Below are positions 9,346 to 17,295 of a stretch of 64,000 nucleotides of DNA, in pieces. Origin of the DNA: JADJPF01 sp964492845 (GTDB taxonomy: Bacteria; Acidobacteriota; Blastocatellia; Chloracidobacteriales; JADJPF01); assembly GCA_964492845.1 (NCBI GenBank), contig CAZBMZ010000002.1, positions 296,592 through 360,591 of the forward strand, given 5' to 3'. The notes beneath the pieces were generated by a model that saw only the letters and a list, made by a program, of their open reading frames with translations, was not told the origin of the DNA and did not search any database. The position numbers and the translations under genes were made by a program. Numbering within the stretch: position 1 is the stretch's first letter; every line of letters begins with the position of its first letter.

Positions 9346-10200
9346 ATGTCTGTAGTAGAAACTGGAAAAAATCGTACTCCAATTGTATTAGTAGTATTAC
9401 TGGTTGTTCAGTTACTATCTATGTCTTGGTTTGGACGTACTAAAGATGGACGACCTAATTTACTGCAAAGCTGGGTTTTAACGGCTATGTACCCATTCCA
9501 AAAAGCAGGTGGTGGTGTAGGTTCTTTCTTTTACAACATTTGGGATGGATATATTAATTTGATAGGGGCAAAACAAGAAAACGAACGATTAAAAGCAGCA
9601 AATGACAAACTTAATCAAGAGGTTTTTAAGCTTAAAGAAGAAATAGCTTCTACTAGTCGTTCTGCTAAAGTTTTAGAACTCCAAGATAGTTTGCCTTATA
9701 AATCTATTGCTGCACAGGTTATTGCTCGGTCTGGAAATGATTTTTACAATAAAATAATTATTGATAAAGGCCGATTGGACGGCGTAAAACTTCATCAAGC
9801 TGTTATTACTCCAGCGGGAATAATCGGTAGAGTTATAGGTCTTGGGCCACTAGCAGCACAAGTACAACTTATTACAGATAGTTATGCTGGTGTTGGTGCG
9901 CAACTTTCAGAATCTCGTGCTTATGGTGAGGTTAAAGGTCAAGGAAAAATGCTTTGTGAAATGCGCAATGTTTCTGGTTTAGAAGCTGTTAAAGAAGGCG
10001 AAGCTATTATTACTACAGGGCTTGATGGCATTTATCCTAAAGGCTTATTGGTTGGGTATGTGCAAGAAGTAGGTTTGGGCAGTGGTGCTAAAAGTCATCG
10101 AATTGTTGTTCGTCCCGCTGCGGGTTTAGATGGGTTGGAAGAAGTTTTAGTATTACAACTCTCAGAACAAGAATTTCAAATTGATGAAACTATTAAGTAA
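9346..10200 (+). CDS. mreC: Rod shape-determining protein MreC
   Basis: MreC is a single-span periplasmic scaffold of the elongation complex that activates PBP2-RodA. The 284-residue product has a membrane helix at about residues 13-30 and a coiled coil at about 75-105 (KQENERLKAANDKLNQEVFK). The two beta-barrel domains follow, with family features such as VIARSGNDFYNKIIIDKG and the GLDGIYPKGLLVG segment. It lies 32 bp after mreB and 8 bp before mreD. Confidence 0.95.
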   Translation: MSVVETGKNRTPIVLVVLLVVQLLSMSWFGRTKDGRPNLLQSWVLTAMYPFQKAGGGVGSFFYNIWDGYINLIGAKQENERLKAANDKLNQEVFKLKEEIASTSRSAKVLELQDSLPYKSIAAQVIARSGNDFYNKIIIDKGRLDGVKLHQAVITPAGIIGRVIGLGPLAAQVQLITDSYAGVGAQLSESRAYGEVKGQGKMLCEMRNVSGLEAVKEGEAIITTGLDGIYPKGLLVGYVQEVGLGSGAKSHRIVVRPAAGLDGLEEVLVLQLSEQEFQIDETIK

Positions 10201-10208
10201 GAATATTT

Positions 10209-10736
10209 TTGGAATTTAATACAGTGCAAGTTATTAAAATAATTATTGCAATTATTTTCTTTGTCGCATTACAAGGGCTATTGCCTCTTTATATCCCACA
10301 ATTTACTAAAGTTGATATCCCACTTGTTTTGTCTGTTTATTTAGCACTTAAACGAAACCCTATGCAAGGGACACTAGTTGGTGCAGCTACTGGTTATACT
10401 TCAGATATAGCTTCTGGTGTTAGTTTATTAGGCGCAGGTGGTTTTACCAAAACATTGATTGGATTTATTATTGCTAGCATTAATGTTCACTTTGCTATAG
10501 ATAACAAATTAACTAGACTTTTTGTGCTTGTGCTGGCTTCTGTAGTAAATGTTACTTTATTTTTAGCTTTACACTATGTTTTTAATTCATTACCTATAAA
10601 TTTAAACACTCCTGAAATTGTAAAATTGACAGCTTGGCAAGCAGCAGGTAATCTTATTATAGGATTTTTTCTTTTTCCTATTTTGGATAGGATCTTTACA
10701 CAAAATTCTTATGGTGGTAATGCTAGAGTTTATTAA
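10209..10736 (+). CDS. mreD: Rod shape-determining protein MreD
   Basis: MreD is a small integral membrane component of the elongasome. The product has about 175 residues and five to six hydrophobic helices, with the MreD-like segment RNPMQGTLVGAATGYTSDIA. The start is uncertain: a TTG at 10209 gives the longest form. A GTG at 10224 has GGA about 10 nt upstream and may be the real start. Position between mreC and the PBP2 gene strongly supports the call, since MreD sequences are poorly conserved. Confidence 0.88.
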   Translation: MEFNTVQVIKIIIAIIFFVALQGLLPLYIPQFTKVDIPLVLSVYLALKRNPMQGTLVGAATGYTSDIASGVSLLGAGGFTKTLIGFIIASINVHFAIDNKLTRLFVLVLASVVNVTLFLALHYVFNSLPINLNTPEIVKLTAWQAAGNLIIGFFLFPILDRIFTQNSYGGNARVY

Positions 10737-10814
10737 TAACTCTATGGATTTAGTTAAAAAGCCTCTTTTGATTTACTTACGTATATTGTTGGGTGTGAGG
10801 TGTTAAAATAAATT

Positions 10815-12830
10815 ATGTCAAAAAAGAAAATTTTTGACGATCCAACACAACAACTTTTCAAACCTCGTGGACGAATCCTATTTTTTAAGTATTTTGTCTT
10901 ACTATTTTTTGTTATTATTGGGGTTCGTTTTTGGTTCCTCCAAGTAGTTAATCATGAACATTATGTTAAAGCTGCTGAAAATAATCGGATCCGTGAAATA
11001 CCTATTCCAGCAACAAGAGGAACTATTCTTGATAGAGAAGGCAAGATTTTAGTTGATAGTACACCTACTTACAGCATAATGCTGTATCAGGAAGATATGG
11101 TAGATAAAGAGACTACCATAGAAATCCTAACAAAAAGATTTGCTTTAGACAGAAACTATGTTGTAAGAATGATGAATGCTCCAGGCTCACGAACTCGACC
11201 GGTAGCAATAAAAACAAATGCTACTGTTAGTGATCGTGCTTGGATTGAATCCCATGAATTTGAACATCCAGAATTAAAAATAGAGCTACAACCGCAAAGA
11301 CGCTATCCATTAGGCGAAATTCTTTCCCATGTTGTTGGATATGTTGGAGAAATTACAGAAGAACAACTAAGAGATCCAACCTATGAATATTGCCGTCCTG
11401 GTGACACTATTGGTCAAGCTGGAATTGAACAATCTTATAATAAGATTTTAATGGGTAAAGAAGGCTATAGACGAGTTTTAGTAGATAGCCGAGGTAGAGT
11501 CTTACAACAACTTGAAGAAATTCCACCTATTCCAGGTCAAGATATTATCACTACAATAGATTTAGATATTCAAATGGTAGCAGAAGAAGGACTAGCGGCT
11601 ACAGGTCATTATGGAACTGTTGTAATAAATGATCCTAGAGATGGTGGAATTTTAGCTCTAGTTTCACATCCTGCTTATGATCCAAACCTTTTTGCTCAAG
11701 GTATTAAACCTGCTGATTTTAATCGTCTGGTAACAAATCCTAAACGTCCGCTTCGTAATCGTGCAATTCAAGATCGCTATCCTCCTGGCTCTACATGGAA
11801 GATACTAATGGCTGTAGCAGCTTTAGAAGAAAAAGTAGTTACTGATAAACAAGCTTTGCCATGTGGAGGAGGTATTTCTACAGGTGGAAGATTTGTTCAT
11901 TGTTGGGGGGGGCATGGTGCGCCAGATGTTAGACGAGCTATAGAAATTTCTTGTGATGGTTATTTTTACCGTCAAGGTATTAAATTAGGTATAGATAATT
12001 TAGAAAAATGGCAGGCTTTATTAGGCACAGGTGTTAAAACAGGGATAGACTTGCCAAATGAAACAAAAGGTATTGTTCCTAGTCGTCAATGGAAGCGTAG
12101 AGAGTACCCTAAAACGCCGCAATGGACAGAAGCAGACATGGTTTATGCTTCTATTGGTCAATCTGGTGTTTCAACTACTCCAATACAAATTATGCATGCT
12201 GTAACAGGTATTGGAATGGGCGGACATTTCTACACACCTCATGTTTTTAAGGAAGCTCGCGCTACAGAACAAAGTCCAGCAGTTATACATAATGCTAAGC
12301 CCCGTGAAGCAGGTTTTAGCGAAGAAACTTGGAAAGTAGTTTCTGAAGGTATGTGGCGCGTAGTAAATGGTTCTGGTACTGCTCGTCGTGCAGCAATTGC
12401 TAATTTTGATGTTTCTGGAAAAACAGGTACTGCTCAAGTTGTAGGTATTAGAGATGGTGCTAAAGGTGAGCAAAAGGAACATGCTTGGTTTGTTAGTTAT
12501 GCTCCTAAAGGTGCGCCAGAAATAGGTGGTGTTGCACTTGTTGAACATGCTGGTCACGGTGGTACAGAATCTGCTCCAATAGTTAAAGCTTGTTTTGAAG
12601 AATATTTGCGTAAGAAAAAAGGATTACCAAAAGAAGAATTAGCACAAGATACAAAACCAGATAAAAACAAACCTACTAATAATCCTGCTACAAGAGCCGA
12701 AGCACCTGCAAAACCTGTTAATAAACCTGAAAAACCAGTAGTAAAACCAGCAGTAAAACCAGTTGCATTAGTTGAGCCTCTTAATAATCGTTCAACAGCT
12801 AAACCCGCTAGTTTTGGAGGGCAAAACTAA
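10815..12830 (+). CDS. mrdA: Penicillin-binding protein 2, peptidoglycan transpeptidase of the elongasome
   Basis: PBP2 is a class B transpeptidase that cross-links peptidoglycan during cell elongation together with RodA. It has one N-terminal membrane helix (about residues 22-42) and a dimerisation domain with ATRGTILDREGKILVDS. The catalytic domain shows all three motifs: SxxK at Ser326-Lys329 (PPGSTWKI), SxD in SCDGYF, and KTG at about 536-538. The last 70 or so residues are a Pro/Lys/Ala-rich tail with repeated KPV units, which is unusual and probably disordered. Its TAA overlaps the ATG of rodA by one base, implying translational coupling. Confidence 0.96.
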   Translation: MSKKKIFDDPTQQLFKPRGRILFFKYFVLLFFVIIGVRFWFLQVVNHEHYVKAAENNRIREIPIPATRGTILDREGKILVDSTPTYSIMLYQEDMVDKETTIEILTKRFALDRNYVVRMMNAPGSRTRPVAIKTNATVSDRAWIESHEFEHPELKIELQPQRRYPLGEILSHVVGYVGEITEEQLRDPTYEYCRPGDTIGQAGIEQSYNKILMGKEGYRRVLVDSRGRVLQQLEEIPPIPGQDIITTIDLDIQMVAEEGLAATGHYGTVVINDPRDGGILALVSHPAYDPNLFAQGIKPADFNRLVTNPKRPLRNRAIQDRYPPGSTWKILMAVAALEEKVVTDKQALPCGGGISTGGRFVHCWGGHGAPDVRRAIEISCDGYFYRQGIKLGIDNLEKWQALLGTGVKTGIDLPNETKGIVPSRQWKRREYPKTPQWTEADMVYASIGQSGVSTTPIQIMHAVTGIGMGGHFYTPHVFKEARATEQSPAVIHNAKPREAGFSEETWKVVSEGMWRVVNGSGTARRAAIANFDVSGKTGTAQVVGIRDGAKGEQKEHAWFVSYAPKGAPEIGGVALVEHAGHGGTESAPIVKACFEEYLRKKKGLPKEELAQDTKPDKNKPTNNPATRAEAPAKPVNKPEKPVVKPAVKPVALVEPLNNRSTAKPASFGGQN

Positions 12831-13966
12831 TGATTGCATTAAGAGAAACCCGAAGATGGCGTGATTTTGATTGGTTATTGCTAATGGCAGTTTTTGGTTT
12901 GTTGGCTTTAGGAACTACAGAAATTTATAGTTCTGTGCCAAGTACAGGAATAATTTACAAAGATTTTTGGTTTAAGCAAGTTATTGCAATTACTGTTGGT
13001 TTGACTGCATTTACATTTGTAATCTTTGTAGATTATCGACGTATCTACAATTATATTCCACAAATTTATGTTGGGTCTTTGCTACTACTTGTTGCAGTTT
13101 TAATTTTTGGACATGAAGTAAAGGGACAAAAGAACTGGATAAATTTTGGGCCTATGTCGCTTCAGCCCTCAGAACTAGCTAAAATTGCAGTAATTTTGGC
13201 TTTGGCTCGCTATCTTTCTCCTCTTCGTAAAGGTAATTTACCTTGGAAAGATGTTGGAGTTGCTTGTGCTATTACGGCTGTTCCTATGGGATTAATTATG
13301 TTACAGCCTGATACAGGTTCAGCTTTAACTTTTATTCCTGTTCTAGCTTTGCTACTTTTTATGAGTGGTTTTAACTTAAAACTAATAATTGCTACTGCTG
13401 TTACTGTTATGGTTGTAACACCACTGGCTTATGTACATGTACTAAAACCACACGTCTTAAAAAATTACCAAATAATGAGAATTGAAGCAATTCTTAACCC
13501 AGATTTATTTGAACAAGCAGAATTTCGACGTGAATATGGTTATCAAACCATGCAATCTGTTATTGCAGTGGGATCAGGTGGAGTAACTGGTACAGGGATT
13601 ACAAAAGGCACTCAAAGTAGACTAGGCTTTTTACCAGAACATCATACAGACTTTATTGCTTCAGTTTTGGCTGAAGAGATGGGATTTGTTGGCAGTATTT
13701 CTGCACTTCTGCTATATTTGTTCATAATTATGCGTTCTATCGGTTTAGCAGAACGCTCCCGTGATCGTTTTGGTATGCTAATTATACTAGGATTTACGGG
13801 CTTGATTTTCTTTCATGTGGTGGTAAATATTGGGATGGTTGTAGGTTTACTACCAATTATAGGTATTACACTACCTTTAATGAGCTATGGTGGTTCTTCT
13901 GTTTTAAGTATGATGATTTTAATTGGTTTGGTTATTAACATAAACCTAAGACGTTTTGCCAATTAG
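12830..13966 (+). CDS. rodA: Rod shape-determining protein RodA, SEDS peptidoglycan glycosyltransferase
   Basis: RodA is a SEDS-family polymerase that extends glycan strands from lipid II and pairs with PBP2. The 378-residue protein has about ten membrane helices and SEDS signatures including GHEVKGQKNWINFGPMSLQP, LIMLQPDTGSAL, and the C-terminal GITLPLMSYGGSSVLSMM. The start overlaps the mrdA stop (TAATG). It is the last gene of the cell-shape operon and is followed by a structured non-coding stretch. Confidence 0.97.
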   Translation: MIALRETRRWRDFDWLLLMAVFGLLALGTTEIYSSVPSTGIIYKDFWFKQVIAITVGLTAFTFVIFVDYRRIYNYIPQIYVGSLLLLVAVLIFGHEVKGQKNWINFGPMSLQPSELAKIAVILALARYLSPLRKGNLPWKDVGVACAITAVPMGLIMLQPDTGSALTFIPVLALLLFMSGFNLKLIIATAVTVMVVTPLAYVHVLKPHVLKNYQIMRIEAILNPDLFEQAEFRREYGYQTMQSVIAVGSGGVTGTGITKGTQSRLGFLPEHHTDFIASVLAEEMGFVGSISALLLYLFIIMRSIGLAERSRDRFGMLIILGFTGLIFFHVVVNIGMVVGLLPIIGITLPLMSYGGSSVLSMMILIGLVININLRRFAN

Positions 13967-13973
13967 ACATCCT

Positions 13974-14037
13974 TTTTTCAGTAATTATATTTATAGATGA
14001 TTAAAGCCTTTGACGCTTTATCTATTTAACTGAAAAA
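13974..14037 (+). terminator. Long interrupted hairpin downstream of rodA
   Basis: An outer stem of 9 bp (TTTTTCAGT at 13974-13982 with ACTGAAAAA at 14029-14037) encloses a second hairpin. That inner hairpin pairs ATAGAT with ATCTAT and AAAGC with GCTTT, spanning 13993-14025 with a 4-nt bulge. There is no clean T-tract, so this may be a transcript-end structure rather than a classical terminator. The rest of the 286-bp gap to the next gene shows nothing else clear. Confidence 0.4.
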
Positions 14038-14252
14038 TCAAAATTGACAGGCTTAAAAAGCAGAGTTTGTTTACATAAAAGTTATCTAGTTTAAGTAAAC
14101 AATTTGTTTTATATAAAACAATTAGCGAAATCTAAATAGATTAGGCCCAACTACTAGACTTTGGTTTTAGGAATAATTGTGTAAGTTTTAAGCTAAGTGT
14201 AATTTAATCCTGCTTGATTTTGGGAGTTTTTCAGTTATGAAAGGTCCCCAAA

Positions 14253-17114
14253 ATGAATAATATTTCTTCTTATCGAGCAGCTTTAGACGCAATTTTACCA
14301 ACAATAGAAAAGCCTGTTCGTTATGTTGGCGGTGAATGGAATTCTGTTAATAAAAATAAACAAGAAGTTAAAGCGCATGTAGCTCTTTGTTTTCCAGATA
14401 CTTACGAAATTGGGATGTCCCACCTAGGATTAAAAATTCTTTATTCTGTCCTAAATAAAAATAATGACGTTTATGCTGAAAGGGTTTATACACCCTGGTT
14501 AGATATGGAAAAAGCCCTACATTCAGCTAAATTACCATTAGCTTCAATAGAAAGTTTTACTCCCTTAAATGAATTTGATATTGTTGGATTTTCTCTTCAG
14601 TATGAAATGACTTATACCAACATATTGACTATGTTGGATTTAGGGCAAATTCCAATTAGAGCAGAAAACCGCAAAGAAACCGATCCTTTAGTTATTGGTG
14701 GTGGCCCCTGTGTTTTTAGTCCAGAACCAATTGCAGATTTTTTTGACTTTCTTTTAATTGGTGAAGGCGAAGAATTATTAGTTGAATTTATTGAACTTTA
14801 TACTAAATTAAAGACAAAAAACCTTTCTCGTAAAGATTTAATTGCCCAACTAGCCGAATTAAAAGGTGTATATGCTCCAGGACTTTATGAAGCTGTTATA
14901 CCAATCTATCATGGCTTGCAAATTATTCAACCAAAAGCAGATAGCAACCCACCATTTCCTATCATACGCCGCTATGTAGAAGATATAAATAAGTATCCTT
15001 TCCCTAGTGATTCACCAGTTCCTTTTACTGATGTAGTACATGATCGAATGGCTGTAGAAATTGCACGAGGTTGTGTAGATGGTTGCCGCTTTTGTCAAGC
15101 AGGCACTATTTATCGCCCTGTTCGTGAACGTACTCCAGAATCTATTGTAGAAAGCATTACAGGTGGATTAAAAGATGGTGGTTATGATGAAGCTAGCTTA
15201 ACTTCTTTATCTACTGCCGATTACACTTGTTTAACTCCAGTGTTAAAACAATTAAATAAAACCCTTGATCCAGAAAGAGTATCTTTATCAGTTTCATCTT
15301 TGAGAGCTTCCGGTATAACAGAAGACCTTTCACGGGAAATTGCTAAAGTCCGAACTACAGGTTTTACTATCGCGCCAGAAGCAGGTACACAAAGAATGCG
15401 CGATGTAATTAATAAAAATGTAACAGAAGAAGACGTTTTACGTAGTTGCCGAATTGCTTTTTCTTATGGTTGGAGTCAAATTAAGCTCTATTTTATGATT
15501 GGACTACCAACAGAAACAGAAGAAGATGTAATTGGTATTGCTGAATTAGGTAATAAGGTAAAACAATTAGGTAGAACAATGGGGGTAAATGTTAAAGTAA
15601 CTGTTTCTGCCTCTTGTTTTGTTCCAAAGCCCCAAACCCCTTTCCAATGGTGTAGAATGAACTCTTTAGCAGAGTTATATGCTAAACAAGATTTACTAAG
15701 AGAAAAATGCCATCGATATCGTCTTAATTTCAAAACACATAATGCAAAGCTTTCACAGCTTGAATGTGTTATGGCTCGTGGAGATCGTCGTATTGGACAA
15801 GTAATTGAAACTGCTTGGCAAATGGGCGCACGTTTTGATGGTTGGGATGAGCATTTTAATTATGATTTATGGATGAAAGCCTTTGAAAGAGTAGGGCTAG
15901 ATATAAAAAACACACTTGAAGATCTACCTGTTAGACTCTCAGATGGCGGTTTTGCTCAACTTCCTTGGGATCACATAGATTCTTTAGTAGAAAAGAAATT
16001 TCTTGCTATTGAATATGAAAAAGGAATTAAAGCAAAAATTGCCCCTCCATGTGGTTTTCCCATACGCATTATTGATGGGCGACCTACTGCAATACCCCCT
16101 TCTTTTGAAGAATTTGAACAACTAGAAAAGAAACCTTTGCTTTGTTTTAATTGTGGTGTTGCTTGTGATTTACCTGCTATGCGTAAGGACTTGATTAAAG
16201 CTAAAGAGTTAAATCAAGAATACCGTATTGCAAAAGAGGCTAATGTAAACAGTGTAGCTAATGAAGTAGAAGAATTTGACCAATCCTTACTAGAAGTTGT
16301 TCGTAGTGATGTACCTGTTAACCGACCAACAAAGTTACACCAACTAAAAGCCAATAAATCTAAGCAAGTTGAAAAACAATATCGCTATCGTGCTTCTTAT
16401 ACAAAACTTGAAGTTGTGCAATACCTTTCGCACTTGGATTTAGTTAAAGCCTTACCTAGAGGTTTTAAGCGTGCAGGTATTCAACTATCTTATAGTCAAG
16501 GGTTTCACCCTATGCCATTAATTTCTTATGGCCCGGCCTTAGCTGTAGGTATGGTTGGAGAAGATGAATATTTAGATTTTGTCTCACCTGAAATTTTAGT
16601 GGCAAAGGATTTTTTAGAAAAAATTAACCAAGTTATGCCTATAGGTCTAAAGTTTACTGCTTTAGTTGTACTAGCAGAAACTTCGCCTTCTTTGGCAAAA
16701 CTAATTAACTCGGCTGAATATAAAGTTAATCTTCAAGCTCCAGAAATTCTCTCAGCACTAAATCAGCATATTCAGCAAGAAAACTTTTCAGTTTTTGATT
16801 TACATCAAGAACTTGTTAATAAATTTTTATCTTGTGATGAATTTTTAGTCACACGTAATCGTAAAAATCGCTCTCAAAGTGTTGATTTGAAAAAATATGT
16901 TAAAAATCTTCGTTTTGAAAAAACTTTAAATGACAATTTCCTGGTCATGACACTAGCTATAACTAATCAAGGCGGTGCCAAACCTGTAGAAATTGTTAGT
17001 TCAATTTATGGAGTAGATGAAACTCAACAGGCTACTTTGCAAAGCCGCATAAAACGCAGCCGCCTTTATGCAGAAATTGATGGACAAGAAAAGTCTTTGC
17101 TAGAGGTTATTTAA
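14253..17114 (+). CDS. Fused radical SAM protein (TIGR03960-like) and DUF2344 protein (TIGR03936-like)
   Basis: The first ~200 residues resemble a B12-binding-type Rossmann region (HVALCFPDTYEIGMSHLGLK, LVIGGGPCVFSPEPIADFF). A radical SAM core follows with the CxxxCxxC iron-sulphur motif at Cys274, Cys278 and Cys281. A Cys cluster (CFNCGVAC) is near residue 635. From about residue 709 to the end is the 'radical SAM-linked' DUF2344 domain (YLSHLDLVKALPRGFKRAG, YSQGFHPMPLISYGPALAVG). In many bacteria these are two adjacent genes; here they are one 953-residue protein. The reaction is not known. The family is typically found next to RNase E/G, as here, suggesting a role in RNA or ribosome modification. 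That role is inference. Confidence 0.9.
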   Translation: MNNISSYRAALDAILPTIEKPVRYVGGEWNSVNKNKQEVKAHVALCFPDTYEIGMSHLGLKILYSVLNKNNDVYAERVYTPWLDMEKALHSAKLPLASIESFTPLNEFDIVGFSLQYEMTYTNILTMLDLGQIPIRAENRKETDPLVIGGGPCVFSPEPIADFFDFLLIGEGEELLVEFIELYTKLKTKNLSRKDLIAQLAELKGVYAPGLYEAVIPIYHGLQIIQPKADSNPPFPIIRRYVEDINKYPFPSDSPVPFTDVVHDRMAVEIARGCVDGCRFCQAGTIYRPVRERTPESIVESITGGLKDGGYDEASLTSLSTADYTCLTPVLKQLNKTLDPERVSLSVSSLRASGITEDLSREIAKVRTTGFTIAPEAGTQRMRDVINKNVTEEDVLRSCRIAFSYGWSQIKLYFMIGLPTETEEDVIGIAELGNKVKQLGRTMGVNVKVTVSASCFVPKPQTPFQWCRMNSLAELYAKQDLLREKCHRYRLNFKTHNAKLSQLECVMARGDRRIGQVIETAWQMGARFDGWDEHFNYDLWMKAFERVGLDIKNTLEDLPVRLSDGGFAQLPWDHIDSLVEKKFLAIEYEKGIKAKIAPPCGFPIRIIDGRPTAIPPSFEEFEQLEKKPLLCFNCGVACDLPAMRKDLIKAKELNQEYRIAKEANVNSVANEVEEFDQSLLEVVRSDVPVNRPTKLHQLKANKSKQVEKQYRYRASYTKLEVVQYLSHLDLVKALPRGFKRAGIQLSYSQGFHPMPLISYGPALAVGMVGEDEYLDFVSPEILVAKDFLEKINQVMPIGLKFTALVVLAETSPSLAKLINSAEYKVNLQAPEILSALNQHIQQENFSVFDLHQELVNKFLSCDEFLVTRNRKNRSQSVDLKKYVKNLRFEKTLNDNFLVMTLAITNQGGAKPVEIVSSIYGVDETQQATLQSRIKRSRLYAEIDGQEKSLLEVI

Positions 17115-17295
17115 AATAGTTTTAGTTTTGATAATGAATTAAGTTGCAAACAACAGATTCTTAAATTTAATAAAGAAAAGTTAAAAGTATCTGTTTGACG
17201 CTTCTATGTTTTAGCCTAGTTATCAAACTAAAAGTTTATGGCTGCCCGCTTGAGCAATTGTACCCTGCTAGATCTATGAAGAGAGGAATAAATAA

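Noticed and set aside
12171..12557. Minus-strand Ser/Thr-rich frame opposite the PBP2 transpeptidase domain
   Set aside because: Shadow frame of the conserved catalytic domain; no independent support.
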